Shown here: positions 41,801 to 53,280 of the stretch, in pieces | Numbering within the stretch: position 1 is the stretch's first letter | How the letters are laid out: every line of letters starts with the position of its first letter | Source of the DNA: Chromobotia macracanthus | Lineage: Eukaryota > Chordata > Actinopteri > Cypriniformes > Botiidae | Length of the DNA: 64,000 bases | Assembly: GCA_036877525.1 (NCBI GenBank) | Contig: JAZGTH010000068.1 | Span: 5,634,501 to 5,698,500, forward strand | Direction of reading: 5' to 3' | Position numbers and translations under genes: made by a program | The notes under the pieces: model-generated | Told to the model about the DNA's origin: nothing | What the model saw: only the letters and a program-made list of their open reading frames with translations | Databases searched by the model: none

Positions 41801-43550
41801 TATCAGATTTTGGTGAACATTTGTCATAAAGTTTGTGTCATGACCATTTACATTACCATTTACATTTAATTATTCTCATATAGACAACATTTTAATGCTT
41901 TCAAGAAATATTAGGGCAAGGTGAGGTAGGCAAGAGAATATGGTGGATAACTAGCATTAAAACATATATACCTCTACCAGTATTGTTTCATTTATATTTG
42001 TGGAGGGAGATAATCCCTGACACTTTGGTAGACAGTTAAACATGTAACTAATCATGTGTTGTAAGAGTGGGTTAATGTGAGTGTGTGTTGACCATCAGTT
42101 CTGTATTCAGGACACCAGAACAGATAAATGCTCAAAAATGTCCCAGTCAGACACAGATGATGTTCAGACATCTGAGGTCACCCTGCAGTGACCATAAATA
42201 TTGTGAACATGCTGCTGGATCCAGGTGCACAGCCTCAGGACACGATCTAATATACAGCTCTGACAGGAGCCTGAGGAGCATCAGCCTGAGTTTCACTCCA
42301 CACAAGCACAACATCTCACTCATCTTCTGTGGCTCAGTTCTTGTTGCAGAGTTGTTCCATTTTTTAATGCTTGTTTTAATTTGGGTTTTCATTATGGTTC
42401 TGTGGCTTTAAACACTGAGAATGCAATAAATGTTTTAATATATGGTTTGGAAACGTCGGTACTCGTGTTATGTAATGATTGCCAGGCAATTTCTTAGAAC
42501 TGATGCCTTAGAAATGCTGTTGTGCAACAACCTCATATTATTGTCTCTGTGATATATTACTCCTTCAAAGTGATTCAGCATACTGTGGACTGTTACAAAA
42601 GTTCTGACCACAAGATATAGTTGTTTAAATAGGAATGAAATAAATCCAATTTCTTGTAGTCACATGCTTACTGGAATCTTGTCCAGTCGATCAATTATTT
42701 GATTAATGCATGATTCATTTAGACCGTAGAGATTTATTCGTAGTCATGGTTGGGTCGCGATGGCCGTCCAAGGCATTGTTAAAAAAATGAGAGGGCCTTC
42801 ACAGAGGAAAAAGGAAACACTGAGATGTTCTGCGTGATCAAGACAGCATAAATATTTGGATAGAAGCAACACTTCAAGAAGGGCTTTCAAAAAGGGTAGC
42901 AGAGAAGAGCAGTCCATCCATGCAAGGCAATCATTTCTAACCAAAAACCAAAGGAGCTTATTAATAAACCTTACATTGTAGACCATCCACTGTACATATA
43001 CAAAGAGAACACCACATAACAAAAACTTTGAGAGCTTTTTTGTCTAGTGCAATTCATTAGTTAACAGAATATGATATGAATACAATTTTTTATGATGTGT
43101 GTTCATATCAGACAATAAACAGTATGTGTTAATGTTTAATTGAAGGATTGTGTAAAACAGGGACAGAGTTTGGAATGAAAGTGACTAATGTGGTAAAATA
43201 AAGGTGTGATAATAAGAACATTTCTATTTACCTGTATACTGTATGTTTATCTACACAGTGTAAATAAATAAAGGTCATATATGGGCAAAAGTAAAATGAA
43301 AACCTGACTGATAGTCTTCATTATGTTGTTGATCTCTTTAAGATTTAGTTAAGGAACTAGTGTAGACAGATAGACCAAATGTCTTTGTCAGGTAATTTTG
43401 AAGGTTAGTTTTTCCAAATAGTATCATTTAGGTTGTGTCTAAATATAATTTAGTGGTGTCTCCTGAAGGGGGGAGTTTTATTTTGTCCCTTGATACAGTT
43501 TTTGAAACCTTAGTATCACTGATGCCCAGAACATGCAGAGTGAGACACCT
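38854..43550. other. non-coding DNA
   Basis: No exon. The region at about 41220-41760 is full of GAGAAATAA, TTTCTC and TGAGAT motifs in both orientations and is probably an old interspersed repeat of unknown family. The block at about 40500-40690 is GC-richer and could be conserved. The minus frame at 42744-43022 is unassigned. Confidence 0.4.
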
Positions 43551-45650
43551 CACCAAATGACTTAATATCACCACACCAGCACCAAATGACTTAATATCAC
43601 CACACCAGCACTAAATGACTTAATATCACCACACCAGCACCAAATGACTTAATATCACCACACCAGCACCAAATGACTTAATATCACCACACCAGCACCA
43701 AATGACTTAATATCACCACACCAGCACCAAATGACTTAATATCACCACACAAGCACTAAAAATGACTTAATATTACCACACCAGCACCAAATGACTTAAT
43801 ATTACCACACCAGCACTAAATGACTTAATATCACCACACCAGCACCAAATGACTTAATATCACCACACCAGCACCAAATGACTTAATATCACCACACCAG
43901 CACCAAATGACTTAATATCACCACACCAGCACCAAATGACTTAATATCACCACACCAGCACCAAATGACTTAATATCACCACACCAGCACTAAATCTAAT
44001 ATCACCACACCAGCACTAAAATGACTTAATATCACCACACCAATGACTTAATATCACCACACCAGCACCAATGACACCAGCACCTAAATGACTTAATATC
44101 ACCACACCAGCACTAAATGACTTAATATCACCACACCAGCACCAAATGACTTAATATCACCACACCAGCACCAAATGACTTAATATTACCACACCAGCAC
44201 CAAATGACTTAATATCACCACACCAGCACTAAATGACTTAATATCACCACACCAGCACCAAATGACTTAATATCACCACACCAGCACTAAAAATGACTTA
44301 ATATTACCACACCAGCACCAAATGACTTAATATCACCACACCAGCACTAAATTACTTAATATTACCACACCAGCACCAAATGACTTAATATCACCACACC
44401 AGCACTAAATGACTTAATATCACCACACCAGCACCAAATGACTTAATATCACCACACCAGCACTAAATGACTTAATATTACCACACCAGCACCAAATGAC
44501 TTAATATCACCACACCAGCACTAAATGACTTAATATCACCACACCAGCACCAAATGACTTAATATCACCACACCAGCACCAAATGACTTAATGTCACACA
44601 CCAGCACCATAATGTCACCACACCAGCACCAAATGACTTAATGTCACCACACCAGCACCAAATGACTTAATATCACCACACCAGCACCAAATGACTTAAT
44701 GTCACCACACCAGCACCAAATGACTTAATATCACCACACCATCACCAAATGACTTAATATCACCACACCAGCACCAAATGACTTAATATCACCACACCAG
44801 CACCAAATGACTTAATATCACCACACCAGCACCAAATGACTTAATATTACCACACCAGCACTAAATGACTTAATATCACCACACCAGCACTAAATGACTT
44901 AATGTCACCACACCAGCACTAAATGACTTAATATTACCACACCAGCACCAAATGACTTAATATCACCACACCAGCACTAAAAATGACTTAATATTACCAC
45001 ACCAGCACCAAATGACTTAATGTCACCACACCAGCACTAAATGACTTAATATTACCACACCAGCACTAAAAATGACTTAATGTCACCACACCAGCACCAA
45101 ATGACTTAATATCACCACACCAGCACTAAATGACTTAATATCACCACACCAGCACCAAATGACTTAATATCACCACACCAGCACTAAATGACTTAATATC
45201 ACCACACCAGCACTAAATGACTTAATATTACCATACCAGCACCAAATGACTTAATGTCACCACACCAGCACTAAATGACTTAATATTACCACACCAGCAC
45301 TAAATGACTTAATGTCACCACACCAGCACTAAATGACTTAATATTACCACACCAGCACTAAATGACTTAATGTCACCACACCAGCACTAAATGACTTAAT
45401 ATCACCACACCAGCACTAAATGACTTAATATCACCACACCAGCACCAAATGACTTAATATCACCACACCAGCACTAAATGACTTAATGTTACCACACCAG
45501 CACTAAATGACTTAATATTACCACACCAGCACTAAATGACTTAATATTACCACACCAGCACTAAATGTTGACACTAATGTGTAATTACACCACACCAAAT
45601 GACTAATGTCACCACACCAACACAAAATAACTTAATTATACCACACCACA
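43551..45650. repeat. minisatellite: about 72 copies of a 29-bp unit
   Basis: The unit reads AAATGACTTAATATCACC followed by ACACCAGCACC. Variants are frequent: CACC or CACT before the AAATG, ATATC, ATATT or ATGTC in the middle, and occasional 31-bp units with AAAAATG. The last about 90 bp are degenerate. The unit contains TAA, so the plus strand is closed in all frames within a few units. There are no spacers, so it is not a CRISPR array. Confidence 0.97.
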
Positions 45651-48600
45651 ACAAAAAAAATATTTCTGTGCTGGATTAAATTCCGACTACAACTAACTAC
45701 AGACAAAAGGCCTGTCTGGGTTTTTTGAGACTACATGTAAAACATGCTATTGAAATAAACTAATCTAATAATGTCACAGAAAGAAAGTTTCCAAGCACAG
45801 CTGATCGAAACATGATTTTCAAGCCCGACTCTGGACTGTGATACCAACCTTAATTACTCCTCTCCCAGCCAGACAAGTGAATCTTAAGCCAAATGGCTGC
45901 AATTATGGTTTAATCAGACACCCACGATCTCTCCATTTAGAGAGAGGTGGAGGAAAGGGGTCTTCTATAATTTGCAATTCACTGGGGAGCATAAATATAA
46001 ATGGGCCATCATTCACCTCCTGAAGTACAAGAAGCCATTATGTGTGGTTAAATTGTCAAATATGCATTAATACATGGCAAACCTTAGTAGCAGAAATAAC
46101 AGATTTGGACAAAAGCTGCAGTGATATCATCAAAACTGAAAATAGATGCATCCAGTGTGGCAAAGTACCAGGAGTCTGTTTTGATCACCCTAGCACATCA
46201 TTAGCATGTCAGTGACATTGATGCATGTTTGTTTGGTTCGGTTGTCCCATAAGAGCACAAAGTATACAGAAGTCCAAACAGCTCTGGAAGACCTCTGCAT
46301 CACAAATCAGTAAAAAGATTGTTGAGTCTCTGTCAGAGCACCTTTCACAGGCCTCAGGTCAGAGGGACAGCCTTATAAATCATCCTGCCTTTAGAATTTA
46401 AGGTTCTCTACAGTTTTTCAACCTCATCGCCTGTGCAGAACAGTATAAAGTGATTATTGTTTCAGAAATGCTACTCCAGCCTCCTGGGATGAAAGAATTG
46501 CAATATGTACACATTTTCTATGTAGCTAAAACTGCTGTGATGCTGACTCAAAAAGGCGGTGTCTTCAATTTCAGTTATTGTGCCAGAATAATTGATTTAA
46601 ATTGACAGACTGATTAAAAATGTACATTTATTAATAATTTAGGATGTTATTTCAGCTATCAGATTCTGGGTGAACTTGTAAGATGATGTCAGCTGGTTTC
46701 AAGCAGCGAGTGAAAATAATAACTCTACATCAAACTAATAACTCTGAAAATCATTTTCAGTGGTAAATTTTATTTAAGCTGTAATATAAATAAAAGATAA
46801 TTGTTATATTCAATCTCATGGGATTATCATACATGAAAAATGAAATATTTCTGAATGTTGGGGAAAATGAGAACTTTTCTTACAATGAATAGAGAATAAT
46901 ATATTATTGCATATCATTACATATAGCTGAAGCCTCCCTTCATCTCCTGTCAGAGGAAAGTGTTGAGGATGTGAGGGGCCATATTGTACTCCAGAAATCC
47001 TTTGGAAAAACACTTGTCTTATCACCAACTCCCTGGAAGTGACATACACACACACAGATAAACAAACCTGCTGTTTCCACTAATATTCCAAAACAAATTC
47101 CCTAACGAACTTTACTAGCTAATGATATGACTGCGGTTTAGTTTACAGGGGTTAAACAGTTTGCTTTGTGAAGCACAGTTTGCTCAGACTCATATTTTGA
47201 AATCAGAGCAGAGTAAACCGGTGCAGACTGGTTATTTCAATCACAGTGCAAACGATTCCCAAAGGGTCAGAGGAATTTTGACATCTGCCCCGGCACACAT
47301 GGGAGCACAGATGTGTGGAGAACTCCTGGACAACAAATCCCACATTTCCTGTCTTTCACTGTAACGGGGATATCTGCATTGGTGATGCTGGAACAGAGGT
47401 TATAATCCCAGCAGACATGAATAATATGTGAAAGGGTCCCAGACTATTGGCACTTTTAACTCCCCAGTACAGAAGATACGCTGGTTTGATTGGAAACTAC
47501 AGACAGAGAAATCATTTCATTAAATAATGTTCTTTCAGGCTGGAGTGAATTCTTGCATTATGGGATGTGGGTTAAACATCATATTGTAATATATTGTGTA
47601 TACCCACAATAAATAAAGTTTAATATTAAATAAATTAAATAAATTAAATAAATTTAAATTGGTACTTATAAAAGACAGCATTCATGACAGTATCATTGTC
47701 AATAACAATCGGTTCTGTTTGGTTCACAAATGAAGAACAGCATTATCACAAAGGAATCGTTGCATTTGACAGAATAAACGTGTCAACAATATTTGAATGA
47801 ATCAGCAATATGAAACCGTAAGCAATAAAATATGATTAACACAATGGCTTTTTTAATCCCAGCCTGTTAAATTGTGTTAACACTATATCATACATTTCAC
47901 ACTGAGCCGGAATTGAGCTGGAATCCTTTAAGAGTGTGTAATGGAGGGGATGAAAATGTTTCATGAACGTTCTGGCTCTCCGCCACACGCTGTTGAGAGT
48001 ATAAGAGGCTTTATCGCCGGCGGCCTGTAGGGTGTGGTGATCATCTTCACAAGCAGGAATTCATTGTCACTCTCAGCATGATCAACCAGTTAATCTTCCC
48101 TGTGCTGAAACAAACTACACATCCTAAAATAATTTTTTGTTATAATTTTTATGGTATCATGAAGCCTACGCAAGATTTCTCTCACAGTCCAGAGAGAACC
48201 TGCGAGAGTTTAAGCTTTCTGCTCCAATAATGAAACAACGGTGATCACAGTCCCATCCGTATGAGACATCACAGCTGTCTTTATGGCAGTGTCATTACCT
48301 GGGCGATGGACTGCTATAATGCTTGCAGATTCCTGCGTCTGCACTCCAAACGAAAGCAATCTAATGTTGTCTCCAAGAGAGGCATTTAATATTATAATTA
48401 CTACAGAGACTTGCCTTCACAGCCCAAACCTCCATACAGTGCTTCAGCGACAGACGTTTGGCTCACAGTACTAATCTTATGCATTAAACATGAAACCCAT
48501 ATGTTTGGTTGTGGAGATGATTCTCCCAGGAGGCATTGGAGGATGATGCTCTGTGAATGGGGGTGTGTGAGGGCTGAGATGTTTTCTACTGATGCCCCGA

Positions 48601-48944
48601 ACAAAAAAACAAGGACTGAAGTCGTCAGTTGTGGAATATTTGCATATCTACAGAGTCGGGGTTTGTTTTGTATTCAGACTGTGATTTTACACATTGGAGC
48701 ACTGACACACACACATCATGATACACTTGGGGACATAGTGTGAAATGACTGGCAAATGCTATTGGTCGTGTTACATTGGCTTTGTGTTAGACATACATAT
48801 ATACAGTGTTTGGATTAAATGGAGGCTTCTATATAGCATGAAATGGAAAAGAAGGGAAACCTCCAGAGGGATGAAAGCAGCTCAAGGCCCTGCTGAATAG
48901 GTTGGTCTGTTTCTGTGGTTTTAGAAAGGCTTTGAGAGTCTGTC
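45651..48944. other. non-coding DNA with a candidate conserved block
   Basis: The block at about 45830-46020, just after the minisatellite, is repeat-free and contains TTAATTACTC and GGTTTAATCAGAC homeodomain-like motifs. A (TAAAT)n-like AT-rich run lies at about 47615-47660. No gene is supported. Confidence 0.4.
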
Positions 48945-49072
48945 ATCTGGCCAGACTGGAACACCAGCTGGACAACCAGCCATACCAGCAAAACACCAGC
49001 TCAGCCAGGCTGGGCCACCAGCCAGAACAGACAAAACCAGCTAAAATCAGAAAAACCACCGTAGGCTGGTTC
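48945..49072. repeat. ACCAGC/GCTGG-rich short repeat
   Basis: Repeated ACCAGCTGG, ACCAGCC, ACACCAGCTC and AACCAGCTAAAA motifs end in TAGGCTGG. This is a common palindromic cyprinid element built from CCAGC and its complement. Confidence 0.6.
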
Positions 49073-50842
49073 ATGATGTTTCATGTCCGTGCAAGATGAG
49101 ATGAAGCAGTTGTTTGTTTCCAGCTAATTTTGAAACGTATTTGGCTGATGTGTTCTTCCTGAAGACATGTTTAGCAGCCAGTCTTGACAGATTTGTTGCA
49201 CTGCATTTTTTTCTGCCTGATCTTTTTGTGATTCTACTCTTTTTGTAAAGATCATTCATTCCAATTTGGAAAATCACGTCTGTCTGAAATATAATTGCAC
49301 AGGACACATGACATATTTTTAGTAATTGCTGATTTTGCTGATGTGTACAGTACCTCATTGACTGGAACAGTCTGGCGTCTAGCTTACAAATGTTCTGTTT
49401 TTGCCAAGTGCAGTTGCTAAGCCAACACCTTTAAGCTCATGTAGGACACTCTTGTATGACTGTGTAAAAGCCTTACTAACTAGCCTTACTAAAAACTACA
49501 AGAGATGTGCGTCATTACCTTTCTCTTCCAGCTGAATGTTTGTTCTGTGTGTGTGCTCGCCAGAGCAGGCGGGCGGTTGTGTGAATCTGATGAAACCCTC
49601 CAGGAGGAGGCGTCCACACAACCCACGCACACGGGTGTGCTCTCGTGTTTCTGCATCAGCGAGTGTGTGTGCCATGTGTCCGCTGTGTGCGACTGAGGCT
49701 GGCCCTACAGTGCCTTCTGGAGAGAGCCAGCAGCACAAAGAGACCCTTGTCTAGAGGTGTCACACAGCCGTATGTATCAGACACCATATTAAATGTCACC
49801 TAAGCATAGAGGAAGTCTAACAAGAGGTGAGGCCATGCCAGGGAGCCACCAAAGAGGCTTTTGACAGTGGCCAAAACAGATGGCTCGGAATAGAGAAGCA
49901 AGGTCAGAGGATGTCGGACACGCTCTCTCCAGTCCTTTCTCCTCGCTACATTTGATACAATTGACTATCATCTGATGTTTTTAATTAAAATGAATGGTTT
50001 GGAATAAGAGCTTCGTTGTTTTCCCTCAAAAGTGCTTAAGGGGGGAGGTAAAGATAACAGAGTTGCTTTGTGTCTGGCTGTCGAATGAAAAGAACTACTG
50101 TGTTGACTGTTTGGAACAAGACTAATCAAAGATAACCTGTGTTCCAATGATAAGACTTACACCGATGTTTGACAAGACAATGACAAGAATCGACATGGAC
50201 ATTTGATAACTTCTGGTTACATGACCTCGGGGTGGTCCCTTCGGTGTTATTATGGTATTCAGGTTGTCACAATACATGCAGAGGCTCTTAGTGTGTTTTT
50301 CAGCTCTATCTGCTGTAATCAAACGCTCTCTCTGCCCTTTATTGGGTGATTTATGGGGCGTGTTTCAATCGCAATAATGGAAACTCATTAGAATGGTTAA
50401 TTTAGTGTGCTTGATTTAGTGCTTATTATGCGTTCTTTCCAAGCTTTACATTACACACAGCATGAGTCTTTACCAAAATGAGATGTGTGGAACATTATTA
50501 GTTACTAATGGTACAGCGAACACCATTAAAGTTTCACAATATTTATCCTTGTGCATGTCAAATTAATGTCAAATAATGATGTTTCTCTTAATTCTATATT
50601 ACAATATTAGCATGTATTTAAAAATATATTGTGAAGTAGCCACAAGAAAAATTAGATTAATTTCTTTAGGTCAGCCTCCAGGTTTTGACAGTAACATGTT
50701 TTATACATTAAAAGGTAACAGAAGGGATGTGGATGGACTGTAAGACTATCCTTTTATCATGGAGGGCACAGCACAGGGTTCGTCTTTTCTTCCACTGACA
50801 TAAAAGACTAAGGCAAGTTCAGCCATGTCAGCGTGATGTTGT
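49073..50842. other. non-coding DNA
   Basis: The overlapping frames at 49496-49754 on both strands lie in a TG/CG-richer patch and have no recognised domain. Nothing else could be assigned. Confidence 0.45.
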
Positions 50843-50910
50843 GACTGAGCTCCAGTGGTAAGGTCAGCTTTTTGTGGGAGTTGAGGGTTCGGGTCCCGCC
50901 CCCTCACCTG
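50843..50910 (+). mobile_element. possible tRNA-derived SINE fragment
   Basis: An A-box-like GAGCTCCAGTGG and a B box GGTTCGGGTCC (50886-50896) stand at roughly tRNA spacing. I see no cloverleaf with a sound acceptor stem and no tail module, so a functional tRNA gene is unlikely. Confidence 0.35.
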
Positions 50911-52479
50911 CAGCTGTGCGGAGGGCTGCTGTCTGGCCTACTGAACTGCGTAAAGATATGCACCTATAGACCAGCTGGAGAGACAAAGTGCAGTAAATTT
51001 CCCATGTCTATGAGCCAGCACAAATGATGTATATTTTCCTAAACTGAAAAATTAAAGCTGAAGTGTAATTTTATGAATTCAAATTTTCCAGGATGTGTTT
51101 TTTAAGAAACGTGTCAATGAACGGCTGCATATTAGCTACAAGTCTGCGACTGTGTGTGGTTCACAGAATTATTTTAAGGTTTATAAGGGCACTTAGCGGT
51201 TATAATAGTAACTGGCCGTTGACATGTAGTCTGAGGTGCCCCTGTAGAGGCCCTGTTATATCAAACACACACCATCTATGACCAATCAATAAGCCATTAT
51301 CATTGCATTCAGAAACAACACACACTCTGTGTATCCATTTGGGAGACCAGCGCTAGAGCCCCGATATTCATGCAGTTGATATCTGTCAACTTGGTTTTCA
51401 TCTCCAAAAAATAAATGCACAAGGTTTAGGGATAATTCTTTAATCCTGTTCTTAAGCAGCGTCACGCTAAAGTGAGAAAGAGGTCGCTGTTTTGACCAAA
51501 GAAAACCAAATTCCCTCTAATCCCAAAACTGACTGAAGTCATTCCTACATCTCGCCTGATTCTGATTGGCCACTTAAACGGTGGGAAAGAAAGAATTGGG
51601 TTAAAGGCAATAAACCCTAAACCCCCACAATTCACCAGCTGCCATCCTAATAAACCACTATTCCAATACTGTAATCTACTTACAGAAGGAGTGCTTTGCC
51701 CTCTACAGCGAAAACAACAACAAAACACAGAAGCCTTTCCAGAATTAGAATCCTTTATAAAGAATCCCTTGAGATGTGTGCTGCAGCATAAGCACATTTT
51801 GTGTATTCATGTTTGGTGTTGCAGTCCTCTCTTTGACTTGGTTGTGTATTGTATTGACAGTGTTTAACATGTTGGATTTTGAACACTCCTGCTCCTCTGC
51901 TGGACAGTGAGAGAGCGCTCCTCTCTTCTGTGAGAGGGAGTCTGTGGCCCTATAAACATCACTTTCACTGGAGCTGTTCAGCACAGGAAGTAGGAATGGA
52001 TTAATGTCTTGTAAAGTCTTGCGGTCTCAGTATGTTATTGCTCTAAAGCAGCCAATGATATCACCCGCTAATCGGCTCAAGTTTCATTGTCTTATGCTGA
52101 ATATAAATTTTACGTCAAGCGCATGAGATTTAGTTTACAGCTTCATGACTGTATCTGCAATCCAGCCAATAAAGCCGTCTCAGAGTATATTTTCCAAAAG
52201 ACCTGCTTTCAGAATGCAGACCTGCAACAGTTAGTCTCACACTGGACTAATCCATAATGCACTGGGTTTTTAAATGACTGACAGTATTATTGTCCATTAT
52301 TCATAATGATGACACTAATGGCACTGCACAAGTCTATATGAGCTGCAGGCCTGTAGACATACAGCTGCTGTAATTGACTCTCATGCATTCAATTCATATT
52401 TGCTTGATTTTTAAACACAGAATATCCCACATCACTTCATCCTCAGTGAACATTTGTCTGTAGGTCCGCTCTCGTTATC
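50911..52479. other. non-coding DNA upstream of the rgmb promoter
   Basis: Unique-looking sequence. The minus frame at 51462-51797 shows no domain I can identify. The proximal 450 bp (about 52020-52479) could hold promoter-proximal control sites, but none is specific enough to name. Confidence 0.4.
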
Positions 52480-53280
52480 TCATCGTTAACAACACGACCG
52501 GCTCTCTCAATGAAGCACAAACTCCGGATCCATGACCCGGGTTCTGATGCCTGGTTTGAGGGGCGGGGCTCGAGTCTCCCTCTGGGCGGGGTTTCCGCTC
52601 GGCTCCGGGGTGGGTTCGTTCACTATCGATCAGTGGGGAGGACGGGCGAGATTTTCTTGTGGAGGACGAATGTGATGTGCAGGCAGCATGAGTCGGGGGC
52701 GCAGACTCATTTCAGCACGGTAACGCATTTGTTCCGGGGCTCGTCGTGCGCACCGCCCTTCACTCGTGGTTATCCGTACGGATGAGTTGGCGGTTGTGTC
52801 CGCGGCTCCAGGCTGAAGGTTCGGATCGCGCTGCCCGTGCGCTTCTTCTGCTCTCGCGTTACGGTGCGCGGAACCGCAAGTCGCCGCGGCCACATAAAGT
52901 TCCGCTGCCCAGAAAGCGGTGAAGTTGAGAAGGCGAGGCCCGATCTGTTGACCCGTGGAGCTCTCCTGAGTCCTCTGGATGGATGGACGGGTATGGGGAG
53001 AGCAGGATCGTACTGCCCCGGGGCTGAGCGCCTCATCTCTCCGCTGTATCTGCTAGTGCTGTGCGCCATCTCTTCTATCGCTCCCATCGGTAAGCTTTCC
53101 TCTTATATGAGTTAACGCTTGTTTTCGCGGTGTCTTTAACACCGTTTTGTTTGTTTTGCCTGTTTTTGATGAATTAAATCACTGTTGTGTGCGGCTCTGC
53201 AGCGTCACATAACGGGCGCTCGTCTCGACTCTCCGCGCACTGCAGCTCACTGATCAGCGCTGCGCTGGACCGAGTGTCTG
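52480..53280 (+). promoter_or_regulatory. rgmb: rgmb CpG-island promoter and 5' UTR
   Basis: CpG dinucleotides rise sharply against the AT-rich surroundings. Two GC boxes of the Sp1/KLF type (GGGGCGGGGC at 52560-52569 and GGGCGGGG at 52584-52591) lie 400 to 430 bp before the start codon. No TATA box is evident, which fits a CpG-island promoter with dispersed starts. The transcription start cannot be placed from sequence alone. An ATG-opened frame from 52510 to 52785 is in the same frame as rgmb but is closed by TGA, so it would be an upstream ORF if transcribed. Confidence 0.7.
52993..53089 (+). CDS. rgmb: rgmb coding exon 1 (start codon and signal peptide)
   Basis: This exon encodes residues 1-32 plus the first base of Gly33. 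ATG at 52993 is the first ATG in this frame after an in-frame TGA at 52783-52785; the frame's apparent earlier opening at 52837 is GTG. The ATG has G at -3 and G at +4, a strong Kozak context, and sits in a WTGMG stretch that is also found around a start in mammalian RGMb. LISPLYLLVLCAISSIAPIG is the signal-peptide core. The exon ends at ATC-G followed by GTAAGC (donor at 53090), phase 1. Confidence 0.92.

Noticed and set aside
42744..43022. 92-residue minus frame with Leu/Phe-rich content, considered as a transposase trace read backwards
   Set aside because: The plus-strand reading gives only a vague basic stretch without a transposase motif. Left unassigned.
43551..45650. Regular 29-bp repeat array considered as CRISPR
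   Set aside because: Units are directly adjacent with no unique spacers, and the setting is a vertebrate genome. It is a minisatellite.
50843..50910. Functional tRNA gene
   Set aside because: A- and B-box-like motifs are present, but no convincing acceptor stem or anticodon arm was found. Listed only as a possible SINE fragment.
52837..52992. N-terminal extension of rgmb from 52837
   Set aside because: The frame opens with GTG, not ATG. The first ATG after the in-frame stop at 52783 is 52993, and it has a strong Kozak context and a following leader.
52630..53087. Long minus-strand frames across the rgmb first exon
   Set aside because: Shadow frames caused by high GC; no support for an antisense gene, although a divergent transcript from the CpG island is possible.
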